This document shows, in pieces, positions 25,238 through 33,243 of a stretch of DNA of 64,000 bases. The position numbers were made by a program, and so were the translations under genes. The stretch is taken from the NCBI GenBank assembly GCA_002841695.1, contig PHAN01000004.1, forward strand, positions 62,001 to 126,000, given 5' to 3'. The stretch is from Elusimicrobia bacterium HGW-Elusimicrobia-1. Lineage in GTDB: Bacteria > Elusimicrobiota > Endomicrobiia > PHAN01. The notes beneath the pieces were generated by a model that saw only the letters and a program-made list of their open reading frames with translations, did not search any database and was not told where the DNA came from. How positions within the stretch are numbered: position 1 is the first letter of the stretch; every line of letters starts with the position of its first letter.

Positions 25238-26143
25238 ATGGAAGAAAAAATAAAATTATTGATGGAAACGGCCGGGTGCAACCGCTACGAAGCCGAGCTG
25301 GCGTACAAGTCCGCGGGCGGCGATTTCGTCGAAGCGCTTGATTTTTTAAACAGGGTGTCCGCCCGGCTGGCCATAACCAGGGGAAAGTTTATGGCCCCCG
25401 GTAAATTTATCTACGGAGTTTTTTTGATCATTGCCGACGTCAGAAAGAAAAGCATTCTTACGGCTTCGGCCGTCGCCACGAAAAATCCGTCGGTGTATGA
25501 GACCGACGTGCTCAGGCCGTGGGAAGATATAGAGAAGACCATATACGCGGCGCGCCTCGGCGCGGGAGCGCTGCCGGAACTTTCCGGCATATTGCAGGAA
25601 AAAATTCTGACCTCGGCGCTTGAATCCGCCGATTTGTCGCCGACGGCGGAGTCCGTGGAAGCGATGCTTTCCGCGGCTCTTGAAACCGAGAACGTGTCCG
25701 TAACTCTTGATACCACCGAAGAGCCCTATAAAACTCCGGTGGTTCCGGGCGCCGACGAGTTCGGCTCGTCTTCGGCGCCCCGTCCGCGCTCGGGCGGCGT
25801 GACTTTGTGCGTGGAGCCCTTGTCCGACGAAAAGGACGGCGTCCGCGCGTCGACTCTTTCGCCGGGAGATGTCGTGTGGATAAGGGTCAGCGACGAGCGG
25901 GAAATTGCCCAGTATCTTGCCGAACGCCTGGGCGCGGCCAAGGACGGAAGGGTCTTTCCGCTGGCCAGTGAAATAGTTTCCGCGGATAAAGATAAAGACA
26001 ACGGCGATGTCACGCTTGGTTTCCGTTTCGCGGAAAACGTGGCCGGACTCGGCCGCGTCGATGGAGCCACAAGAGTTAAAAAGGCCGAACGCTCTGATTC
26101 CGCGGGACGCCTGGCTGAATGGTGGAGAAAACTTTTCGGATGA
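25238..26143 (+). CDS. Unknown protein with N-terminal UBA-like domain
   Basis: 301 residues. Residues about 3-42 (LMETAGCNRYEAELAYKSAGGDFVEALDFLNR) follow the UBA-like helical pattern of EF-Ts and similar proteins. Hydrophobic and acidic segments follow, but no membrane helix or catalytic motif is evident. The C-terminus ends with AEWWRKLFG. It is tightly placed after the Xer gene and overlaps the next gene by 4 nt. I cannot name a family beyond the first domain. It may be a partner of the cofactor or hydrogenase maturation genes that follow. Confidence 0.6.
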   Translation: MEEKIKLLMETAGCNRYEAELAYKSAGGDFVEALDFLNRVSARLAITRGKFMAPGKFIYGVFLIIADVRKKSILTASAVATKNPSVYETDVLRPWEDIEKTIYAARLGAGALPELSGILQEKILTSALESADLSPTAESVEAMLSAALETENVSVTLDTTEEPYKTPVVPGADEFGSSSAPRPRSGGVTLCVEPLSDEKDGVRASTLSPGDVVWIRVSDEREIAQYLAERLGAAKDGRVFPLASEIVSADKDKDNGDVTLGFRFAENVAGLGRVDGATRVKKAERSDSAGRLAEWWRKLFG

Positions 26144-27069
26144 CGCCAATGGCCGACTTGCGCCCCGTGGTAATATCTTTCGTCGGAGAAAGCGGCAGCG
26201 GCAAGACATCGCTCGTTACGGCCGTCGCCGGGCTTCTGGGCCGCGCAGGGCTTTCGGTCGGCGCCCTTAAACACACTTCGTCGGACTTTCGCGCCGCTTC
26301 CGCCGGCAAGGATACGTCCAGATACGAGGACGCGGGCATAGAGTTTTCCGGAATAGTTTCCGATAAGAAATTTTCTTTTACGAGAAATTATTCAGTCCGC
26401 GCCGCAAGCGCCCGTGACATCGCGGCGCGATATTTTTCCGAAGCGGACATAGTTCTGGCCGAAGGTTTCAAAAAAGAGCCCCTGGCAAAGATTCTTGTGG
26501 GCGCTCCGCCCGAAGGTTTCTCCGCATCCTCGGCGGTTTGCGCTGTCCCGTCGTTAAAATCATCCGGCGGCTCTTTTTCGCCCGCAACAGTCCGCCTGGC
26601 CGCCGCCTCGGCGTTTATTTATTACGCGGCATGTGTCAGGCATATTTTCGCGGGCGTCGGCAACCGGATCAAGGGCGACGACGCTTTCGGTCCGTCGGCG
26701 GCCGATGTTTTCGCCGCCGCGGGCTTTTCCGCGGCCGATTGCGGGGACGTTCCGGAAAATTCGGCCAACAAAATAATATCCTCCGCACCCGAAGCGGTCG
26801 TAATTTTCGACGCCGTCAGCGCGCCCGCTGCTTCGACGGGATTCGGAATCTACGCCGCGGACGAACTTTCCGGCATCCAGTTGGGCACTCACGGCGGCGG
26901 AATAAAAATGTTCATAGATTACCTGAAAATGAGTTCTTCGGCGAAAATTGCCGTCATAGGAGCGCACGGCGCGTCTTTCGCCCTGGGCGACGGTCTGTCG
27001 CCCGGGCCGCGCGAGGCCGTCGCCGGACTCGACGTTCTGGCGCGAAGGATAAAGCTATGCATGAGCTGA
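26140..27069 (+). CDS. MobB fused to hydrogenase maturation endopeptidase
   Basis: 309 residues from ATG at 26140, which gives an ATGA overlap with the previous gene; a start at 26119 is less likely. Residues about 8-165 are MobB, which helps attach nucleotides to molybdopterin: the P-loop GESGSGKT (16-23), LKHTSSDF, the GKDTSRYEDAG loop and ADIVLAEGFKKEP are visible. Residues about 168-309 are a HycI/HybD-type protease, which trims [NiFe]-hydrogenase large subunits: GVGNRIKGDDAFGP (172-185), IFDAVS with D224, GTHGG with H251 and LSPGP. In this family the nickel-probing acidic residue, aspartate and histidine are the key sites. The fusion joins two unrelated metal-cofactor pathways. Confidence 0.85.
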   Translation: MTPMADLRPVVISFVGESGSGKTSLVTAVAGLLGRAGLSVGALKHTSSDFRAASAGKDTSRYEDAGIEFSGIVSDKKFSFTRNYSVRAASARDIAARYFSEADIVLAEGFKKEPLAKILVGAPPEGFSASSAVCAVPSLKSSGGSFSPATVRLAAASAFIYYAACVRHIFAGVGNRIKGDDAFGPSAADVFAAAGFSAADCGDVPENSANKIISSAPEAVVIFDAVSAPAASTGFGIYAADELSGIQLGTHGGGIKMFIDYLKMSSSAKIAVIGAHGASFALGDGLSPGPREAVAGLDVLARRIKLCMS

Positions 27070-27410
27070 CAATCGCCCGCCCTCTGTTAGCCGATATTAA
27101 AGCCGAGGCGTCCCGTAAAGGCCTCAAAATTGTTTCGCGGATAATTATTTCCGTCGGTGCGGCATCCGGCGTCGATCCTGATTTTTTAAGACATTCATTC
27201 GCGGATCATCTGTTTGCGGGGACTTCTTTTGCCTCCGCAGAGCTTATAATAGAGACGGCTCAGCCGCTTATAAAATGCCGCGCCTGCCGAAAAGAAATTT
27301 CCAGGGAGGATTTTATCCCGGAAAAACCGCTGCAAAATTGTCCATCCTGCGGTTCGTTCGTGCTCGATGTCGTCTCCGGCGACGCCGTGCGCGTCCTCGA
27401 AGTGGTATAA
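27057..27410 (+). CDS. hypA: Hydrogenase nickel incorporation protein HypA
   Basis: 117 residues from ATG at 27057, overlapping the end of the fusion gene by 13 nt. The N-terminus is MHEL, with the nickel-binding His2 and Glu3. A zinc site is formed by CRAC (residues 74-77) and CPSC (95-98). HypA delivers nickel to the [NiFe]-hydrogenase large subunit with HypB. Length is normal. The overlap with a hydrogenase protease domain supports a [NiFe]-type role. HypB, C, D, E and F are not in the window as separate genes. Confidence 0.93.
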   Translation: MHELTIARPLLADIKAEASRKGLKIVSRIIISVGAASGVDPDFLRHSFADHLFAGTSFASAELIIETAQPLIKCRACRKEISREDFIPEKPLQNCPSCGSFVLDVVSGDAVRVLEVV

Positions 27411-27416
27411 TAAGAC

Positions 27417-27600
27417 CTTTGAAAAAGTCCAACATTGTCCCCTGAACCCTTCGCTTTTGTCACCCTGAGTGAAACGAAGGGTCTCGTTTTGGCTCAGGGC
27501 ATGCTTCGTGAAGGGTCTCGTTGTCCGTCGAAGGACGAGATTCTTCCCCCCGACAGGTCGGGGGTCAGAATGACAAAGCGAGGTTTTTTCAACAATCTCA
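27417..27600. repeat. Element bounded by TTGAAAAAG / CTTTTTCAAC inverted ends
   Basis: The gap between hypA and hydG is filled by an element that starts TATAATAAGACCTTTGAAAAAG and ends TTTTTTCAACAATCTCATAATAA. It contains several direct and inverted words (CGAAGGGTCTCGTT, TCAGAATGAC). A 40-nt block at 27536-27575 is an exact inverted copy of 41911-41950. It looks like a small non-autonomous repeat family. Confidence 0.7.
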
Positions 27601-27625
27601 TAATAACCCTTGCGTAATGCGTAAT

Positions 27626-29032
27626 ATGAAAGAATCAATCGTGGATACGCCGCGCGTATCCGAAATTCTATCGGCCTGTATATCTTCGGGCGATCCGTCG
27701 GCGGCTTCCGCCGTTGTCGAGCGCGCCCGGGATAAAAAAGGTTTCGGCGTCGAAGACGCGGCCAAAATAATCGGCGCCCTCGGCGACCCTGATTTCGACC
27801 GGCGGCTTTTCGAGGCCGCGGCTTCCGTCAAGAAGGACATTTACGGGGAGCGTCTCGTTTTCTTCGCGCCGCTTTATCTTTCAAACCGCTGCGCGAACGA
27901 CTGCGCCTACTGCAATTTTAAGTCGGCGCACTCCGCGCTCAAACGGGCGGATTTAAGTGTCGAAGAAATTACGCGCGAAACCGCGTCGCTCTTGTCAATG
28001 GGACATAAAAGATTGCTTCTGGAATCGGGCGAGTCGCCCGAATTTGGCGTCGAGAGAGTTACGGAGGCCATCCGCGCGATATACTCCGTAAAAACGCGCT
28101 TTGGCTCCATACGCAGGGTTAATGTCAACATCGCCGCAACCTCGACGGAAAATTACCGCAAGTTGAAATCGGCGGGCATCGGCACTTACCAGCTTTTTCA
28201 GGAGACCTATCATCCCGCCGCGTACGCCGACGTCCATCCGCGCGGGCCCAAGTCGGACTATATCCGTCAGATAACCGCCCACGACAGGGCGTTTGAAGCG
28301 GGCATCGACGACGTTGGACTGGGCGTTCTGTTCGGGCTCTACGACTGGCGCTTTGAAGCGCTGTGTTTGATAGAACACGCGACCCGCCTTGAAAAAAAAC
28401 ACGGCGTGGGCCCTCACACGATTTCCGTTCCGCGATTCCGCCCCGCCGACGGCGTGGAATATGCGCCGCGGTACGCGGTTTCCGACGAGGATTTCCTGCG
28501 AATCATCGCCATACTCCGTCTGGCCGTGCCGTACACGGGGCTTATAATCAGCACCCGTGAGCGCCCTGACATCCGCGCGAAGGCCTTCGGCATAGGTATA
28601 TCGCAGGCCTCGGCGGCTTCGGCCACGGGCGTGGGCGGTTATGGCGTCCGCGCGTCGGGGACTGCGAAGTCCGTCGGCGCGAAGGCGGGACAATTCGCGG
28701 TTTCCGACGAGCGGCCGCTGGCCGACGTCGTGGCTTCCGCGCTTAAAGACGGTCTTCTGCCGAGTTTTTGCACGGCCTGTTATCGTCGCGGCCGCACCGG
28801 CGAAAAATTCATGGAACTGGCCAAGCCGGCCGAAATACACAACTTCTGCCGGCCGAACGCCATACTGACATTCGCCGAATATCTGGAAGATTTTGCCGCT
28901 CCGGCGGTTTACCGCAAGGGCATGGCCGTCATAGAGAAAACCCTCGCGGCCGTCGAGGACGCCGCAATGAGACAAAATACGCGCTCTGCGCTCGACCGCA
29001 TAAAAAATGGCGAGCGTGACGTTTACTTTTAA
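27626..29032 (+). CDS. hydG: [FeFe]-hydrogenase maturase HydG
   Basis: 468 residues from ATG at 27626; the ATG at 27617 is an alternative, while longer frames cross the repeat. HydG is a radical-SAM tyrosine lyase that makes the CO and cyanide ligands on an iron synthon. The SAM cluster motif is C89-x3-C93-x2-C96 (CANDCAYC). The auxiliary cluster signature C382-x2-C385-x22-C408 (CTACYRRGRTG ... NFC) is complete. This C-terminal signature separates HydG from ThiH. Length is that of HydG. A HydE gene follows after 5 nt. HydF and a structural hydrogenase are not seen. Confidence 0.95.
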   Translation: MKESIVDTPRVSEILSACISSGDPSAASAVVERARDKKGFGVEDAAKIIGALGDPDFDRRLFEAAASVKKDIYGERLVFFAPLYLSNRCANDCAYCNFKSAHSALKRADLSVEEITRETASLLSMGHKRLLLESGESPEFGVERVTEAIRAIYSVKTRFGSIRRVNVNIAATSTENYRKLKSAGIGTYQLFQETYHPAAYADVHPRGPKSDYIRQITAHDRAFEAGIDDVGLGVLFGLYDWRFEALCLIEHATRLEKKHGVGPHTISVPRFRPADGVEYAPRYAVSDEDFLRIIAILRLAVPYTGLIISTRERPDIRAKAFGIGISQASAASATGVGGYGVRASGTAKSVGAKAGQFAVSDERPLADVVASALKDGLLPSFCTACYRRGRTGEKFMELAKPAEIHNFCRPNAILTFAEYLEDFAAPAVYRKGMAVIEKTLAAVEDAAMRQNTRSALDRIKNGERDVYF

Positions 29033-29037
29033 AAATT

Positions 29038-30222
29038 ATGTGCTATGCGATGCCGGGCAGAGTGACGGAAATTTCCGACGGAAAGGTCGTCGTCGATTAC
29101 TTCGGCGAGCGCCGCCGCGTCCGCAATGATTTTTTCAAACTTGCCGTCGGCGATTACGTTTACGCGCAGGGCGGCTTCATAGTCCAGAGAATATCCGCGG
29201 CTGAGGCCGAGCCGGTTTTGACGACGTGGAAAGAATATTTCGCCCAGCTCAATAAGACGGATTTGCGGCTGGCGTCCACGGGCGAAGATTTGCGCGCCCG
29301 CGCCAATCGCGTGAGGCGCGAGCATACCGGCAATTCTTCGTGCGTGCACGGAATAATAGAATTCTCCAACCATTGCCGCGCCGACTGTCTGTATTGCGGA
29401 CTTCGCTCCTCGAATAAATCCCTTAAACGGTATCGTATGACACCCGGCGAAATCGTGGCCGCCGCCGACTACGCCATCGAGAAGTTGGGTTTTAAGGCGA
29501 TTGTCCTGCAATCGGGCGAGGATGCGTTTTTCGACGGGAAAACTCTGTCCGGAATAATCGCGCGGATAATGGGCAAACATCCCGTTTTGATAGTTATGAG
29601 CGTAGGCGAGCGCGATTATTCCGACTACGAGGCAATGTACTCCGCCGGCGCGCGCGGCGCGCTGATAAGATTTGAAACTTCAAACCCCGTCATATACGAA
29701 AAACTCCGCCCGGGCCGACGGCAGGCGGAAAGATTGTCGCTGATAAAACGCCTCAAATCCGACGGATGGATAATTATGAGCGGTTTCATCCAGGGTCTGC
29801 CGGGCCAGACGGAAAAAGACATCGCCGCCGATATCAAACTTTCCGAGTCGCTGGGCGTGGAGATGATGAGCTTCGGCCCGCTTATACCTCACCCCGATAC
29901 GCCGCTGGCCGCCGCGCCGCCGGCCGATTTTGAAAAGATACTCGACACCATCGCCCGCGCCAGGATAATGTTTCCCGAACTCAGGATACTTGTGACCACC
30001 GCGGCCGAAACGCTCGGCGGAAAAGAGGCCGCCCGCAGGGCGCTTATGGCGGGGGCCAACTCCGTTATGGTCAATCTTACCCCGCCCGAATATTCAGGGC
30101 TTTATTCGCTTTATCCCGGTCGCGTCCCCGTCGCGGGCTCCCGAGGCGAAGCCGTGGCCGAAACGGTGAAAATGCTCAGAGAAATGGGACGCGCTCCGTC
30201 GGATATAGGTTCCACGGAATAA
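29038..30222 (+). CDS. hydE: HypC domain fused to [FeFe]-hydrogenase maturase HydE
   Basis: 394 residues. Residues 1 to about 68 match HypC/HupF, the chaperone that carries the Fe(CO)(CN)2 unit for [NiFe] hydrogenases: MCYAMPG with the essential Cys2, then VGDYVYAQGGFIVQ and an acidic EAEPVL helix. Residues about 95-394 are the HydE radical-SAM barrel: C113-x3-C117-x2-C120 (CRADCLYC), LKRYRMTPGEI, IVLQSGED, RFETSNP, SGFIQGLPGQT and PLIPHPDTPL. HydE is usually about 350 residues without HypC. It makes part of the dithiolate bridge precursor. The stop codon shares one base with the next start (TAATG). Confidence 0.9.
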   Translation: MCYAMPGRVTEISDGKVVVDYFGERRRVRNDFFKLAVGDYVYAQGGFIVQRISAAEAEPVLTTWKEYFAQLNKTDLRLASTGEDLRARANRVRREHTGNSSCVHGIIEFSNHCRADCLYCGLRSSNKSLKRYRMTPGEIVAAADYAIEKLGFKAIVLQSGEDAFFDGKTLSGIIARIMGKHPVLIVMSVGERDYSDYEAMYSAGARGALIRFETSNPVIYEKLRPGRRQAERLSLIKRLKSDGWIIMSGFIQGLPGQTEKDIAADIKLSESLGVEMMSFGPLIPHPDTPLAAAPPADFEKILDTIARARIMFPELRILVTTAAETLGGKEAARRALMAGANSVMVNLTPPEYSGLYSLYPGRVPVAGSRGEAVAETVKMLREMGRAPSDIGSTE

Positions 30223-33212
30223 TGAATAAAAAACGCGCCGCAATAACGGTTACCGAGGCGTCCGCGGGCAGCGGCAAAACGCGGATGCTTACCCTGCATT
30301 TTCTTTCTCTCCTGCTGTCGTCGGCAAAACCCGAACCGCAAAAAATTCTGGCCATAACTTTCACCAACGACGCCGCCGCCGAAATGAAGGGGCGCATTCT
30401 GGAATGGCTCAAAAAAGCGGCGCTCGGCGACGCGGACACGATAAAAGAAATCAAAGCCCGCGCGTCGATAATATCTTCCGGTCTTACCGATAAAAAGATA
30501 TCGTCCGCGGCGGCCGCCGGTCTGGCGGGGATACTGGAAAACTATCTCGACCTTAACGTTCATACGATAGACAGTTTCGTTAATTCCGTGGCCGTGTCGT
30601 CGTGCGTGGAGATAGGTCTGCCGCCCCGCTACGAGATAGTGACGGACGTCTCCGGACACATCACATTCGTGGCCGAAGAATTAATGGAATCCGCCGGCTC
30701 CCCGTCGGCGGTCTCGGGCGCTTCCTCGGAAGTTTTCGACAGGTTTCTGGACGCTTTTATTAATGTGGAAACTTCAAAGGCATGGAATCCCAAGAAATCT
30801 TTTCTGGAAACCGCAGAACTGCTCTACGGCGAAGAGAATAACAGGGGCAAGCTTTTTGCCGTCTCTCCGTCGACCAAGGAAATCCGCGCCCGCAGAAAAG
30901 AACTTATCAAAGAATGTCTTGCCGAAGCCGAAAGCGTCGCGTCCGCCCGCAGCAGGGTTCCCATGCTCGACAAACTCTCCGGCGGGCTGCTTGAAGAATT
31001 AAGCGAGCCGCAGATAAAACTCTTTTCGCCGCCGCTGCGGGAGCGTCTGGGGGTTTATTTCACGGATTTGTCGGCCGCCCGTTTCGACGCATACGTCGAT
31101 ATCCATTCGCTTTTCCGCGATGCCGTCGAGAGTTATAAAAGCCGCAAGCGCGTGGTGTTTATATCGGATCTGAATTCAAAAATAGCGTCTTACGTTTCCG
31201 CCGGCGAAGTGCCGTCGATTTATTTTATGCTCGGCGACAGAATCGATCATTTCCTGATAGACGAATTCCAGGACACCAGCGAGATACAGTGGCGGAACCT
31301 CGCGCCTCTGGTTGAAAACAGCGTATCGTCGGGAGGAAGTTTTTTTTACGTGGGGGATAAAAAGCAGGCGCTTTACCGCTGGCGCGGAGGAAGGGCGAAG
31401 CTTTTCGACGAGGCCGCCGCCTCGGCCGGTCCCGCCGAAGTCGAAATATTGCGGCTTCGCCAGAACTTTCGCAGCAAAAAAAATATCGTCGATTTCGTCA
31501 ATTCCGCGTTTTCCGCGCAAAACCTCTCCCGTCTTGGACTTGAAGCGACCGATACGACCGCTTACGAAAACTCGGCTCAGACGGTGGGCTTCGCCAAAAA
31601 CGCTTCGGGCGGACGTGTTACCGTGGAAAAAATATCCGCGGTCAATACGGACGAACTCGACGAACAATTAAGAGAACGTCTTCTTGCGATAATATCCGCG
31701 ATGGCCTCGGCAGCCGGACGTTTTTCCCGCGGGGAAGTCGCCGTGCTTGTGAGAAAAAATGAGGATGTCAAAAAAGTTACGTCATGGCTTCTGGCCGGCG
31801 GCTGGCCGGTCGTTTCCGAGATAACCATGAGCATCCGTGAGAACAGCCATGTGGCGCAGATTATCAATCTGCTCGCGTTTATCGACCTCCCGTCCGACGA
31901 TCTCGCTTTCGCGTCCTTCATATCGGGAGATATTTTTCCGTCGGCAACCGGCATGCGCCGCGAAGATATACTCGCTTTTCTTGAAGATAACCGGCGCGCG
32001 GCCGGCAGTCCGCCGCTGGGCGAGTCCTTCGCGCGGCAGCGTCCGGATATTTGGGAAAAATTTATAAGACCATTGGTCGATGCCTCGGCATATATGCCTC
32101 CGTACGACCTTGCCGCGCAATTTATCGACGATTACCGCGTAATGGAGCGTTTCGGTTCGCAGGAAATATTTTTTATGAGATTTCTTGAGATACTCAAGGA
32201 CAGAGAATCGCCCGAAGGTAGTTCTCTTAAGGATTTCCTGGATTACTGGAAGGACGGCCGTCCGCAGGATTTCGAGGTCATTCTGCCCGGCGATGTCGAC
32301 GCGGTCAAGGTTTCCACCATACACAGAGCCAAGGGATTGAGTTTTCCGGCGGTAATAATGCCTTTCGCCACGGCGGGGCGCAACATCGACAAGTACGTCG
32401 AAGAAAACGGTTCGCTGTCGCTGCGCTGCGTATCGGCGAAATACGCCAAGTTTTCGCCCGAGGTGGCCAAACTCAGAGTGATGGCGTCAAAAGAGGAGCT
32501 CCTCGACGAAGTCAACGTCGCCTACGTCGGCGCGACCCGCGCCGCTTCCGAACTGAGGATTATCCTGCACGAAACGCGCAACAGAAAAAATCCGTTTATG
32601 CAAATGTTCGACGAAGTCGAAATCGGAGAACCGGCGGAAGGTCTTGCGCGCCGCGCCGACCGGAAGCCGTCGTCGAGTCCCGACATCATTGCGCCTAAGC
32701 GCGGCAAAAGATGGTGGGAGAATCTCAGCCGCGAAAGAGCCGATGTCGACGCGATTTTCGATCCGTCCCGCCGCGAAGCCGTGAGACGCGGCGCGGTCAT
32801 TCACCTGGCGCTGTCTAAAATCGACGGTCCCGTTTCCGACGCGCCGCGCGCGGTGGACGTCGCCCTTGAAGCCGCCGCGCGGGAATCGGGCTACACTGGT
32901 CCCCTCGACGGGGAGCGCAGGAAACTGCTGGAACTTTTCGCCAACGGGGAATTTTTGTCGTGGTTCGCGGTTCCGGGCGCAAACGAAAAAGAGTTTGTGG
33001 ACGCCTCCGGCAGAATCATTCGACCGGACCGGCTTGCCGATATCGGGACCGGAAAAAAAATGATTATTGAATACAAGACGGGCGAAGAGTACGACGAGAA
33101 ACATGCCGCCCAGATTCTAAAATACAAAAAGACGGTCTCGGCCGTATATCCTTCGGTCGAATTCGGCTGCCGCCTCGTTTACGTCGACGAAGGCAGGATA
33201 GCCGCGCCGTAA
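30222..33212 (+). CDS. UvrD/RecB-type helicase-nuclease (AddA-like)
   Basis: 996 residues. It probably unwinds and degrades DNA ends in recombinational repair. The N-terminal superfamily 1A helicase shows ASAGSGKTRM (Walker A, residues 13-22), ITFTNDAAAEMKGR, FLIDEFQDTS (Walker B, near 343-352), YRWRGG and VSTIHRAKGLSFPAV. The C-terminus has a PD-(D/E)XK nuclease: HLAL near 862, then RPDRLADIGTGKKMIIEYKTG and QILKYKK. This is the AddA/RecB layout, but about 200 residues shorter than AddA. No AddB is adjacent. It starts within the stop of hydE, so is co-transcribed with the hydrogenase genes. Confidence 0.85.
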   Translation: MNKKRAAITVTEASAGSGKTRMLTLHFLSLLLSSAKPEPQKILAITFTNDAAAEMKGRILEWLKKAALGDADTIKEIKARASIISSGLTDKKISSAAAAGLAGILENYLDLNVHTIDSFVNSVAVSSCVEIGLPPRYEIVTDVSGHITFVAEELMESAGSPSAVSGASSEVFDRFLDAFINVETSKAWNPKKSFLETAELLYGEENNRGKLFAVSPSTKEIRARRKELIKECLAEAESVASARSRVPMLDKLSGGLLEELSEPQIKLFSPPLRERLGVYFTDLSAARFDAYVDIHSLFRDAVESYKSRKRVVFISDLNSKIASYVSAGEVPSIYFMLGDRIDHFLIDEFQDTSEIQWRNLAPLVENSVSSGGSFFYVGDKKQALYRWRGGRAKLFDEAAASAGPAEVEILRLRQNFRSKKNIVDFVNSAFSAQNLSRLGLEATDTTAYENSAQTVGFAKNASGGRVTVEKISAVNTDELDEQLRERLLAIISAMASAAGRFSRGEVAVLVRKNEDVKKVTSWLLAGGWPVVSEITMSIRENSHVAQIINLLAFIDLPSDDLAFASFISGDIFPSATGMRREDILAFLEDNRRAAGSPPLGESFARQRPDIWEKFIRPLVDASAYMPPYDLAAQFIDDYRVMERFGSQEIFFMRFLEILKDRESPEGSSLKDFLDYWKDGRPQDFEVILPGDVDAVKVSTIHRAKGLSFPAVIMPFATAGRNIDKYVEENGSLSLRCVSAKYAKFSPEVAKLRVMASKEELLDEVNVAYVGATRAASELRIILHETRNRKNPFMQMFDEVEIGEPAEGLARRADRKPSSSPDIIAPKRGKRWWENLSRERADVDAIFDPSRREAVRRGAVIHLALSKIDGPVSDAPRAVDVALEAAARESGYTGPLDGERRKLLELFANGEFLSWFAVPGANEKEFVDASGRIIRPDRLADIGTGKKMIIEYKTGEEYDEKHAAQILKYKKTVSAVYPSVEFGCRLVYVDEGRIAAP

Positions 33213-33243
33213 ATCCGTTGCCTGGCGGTGATATTCGCAAGTT

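Noticed and set aside
27417-27600. CRISPR-like repeat between hypA and hydG
   Set aside because: The repeated words are not evenly spaced and there are no spacers; structure fits a palindromic mobile element.
27521-27625. Upstream extension of hydG
   Set aside because: It lies inside the repeat element and reads as non-homologous sequence; starts at 27617 or 27626 fit HydG.
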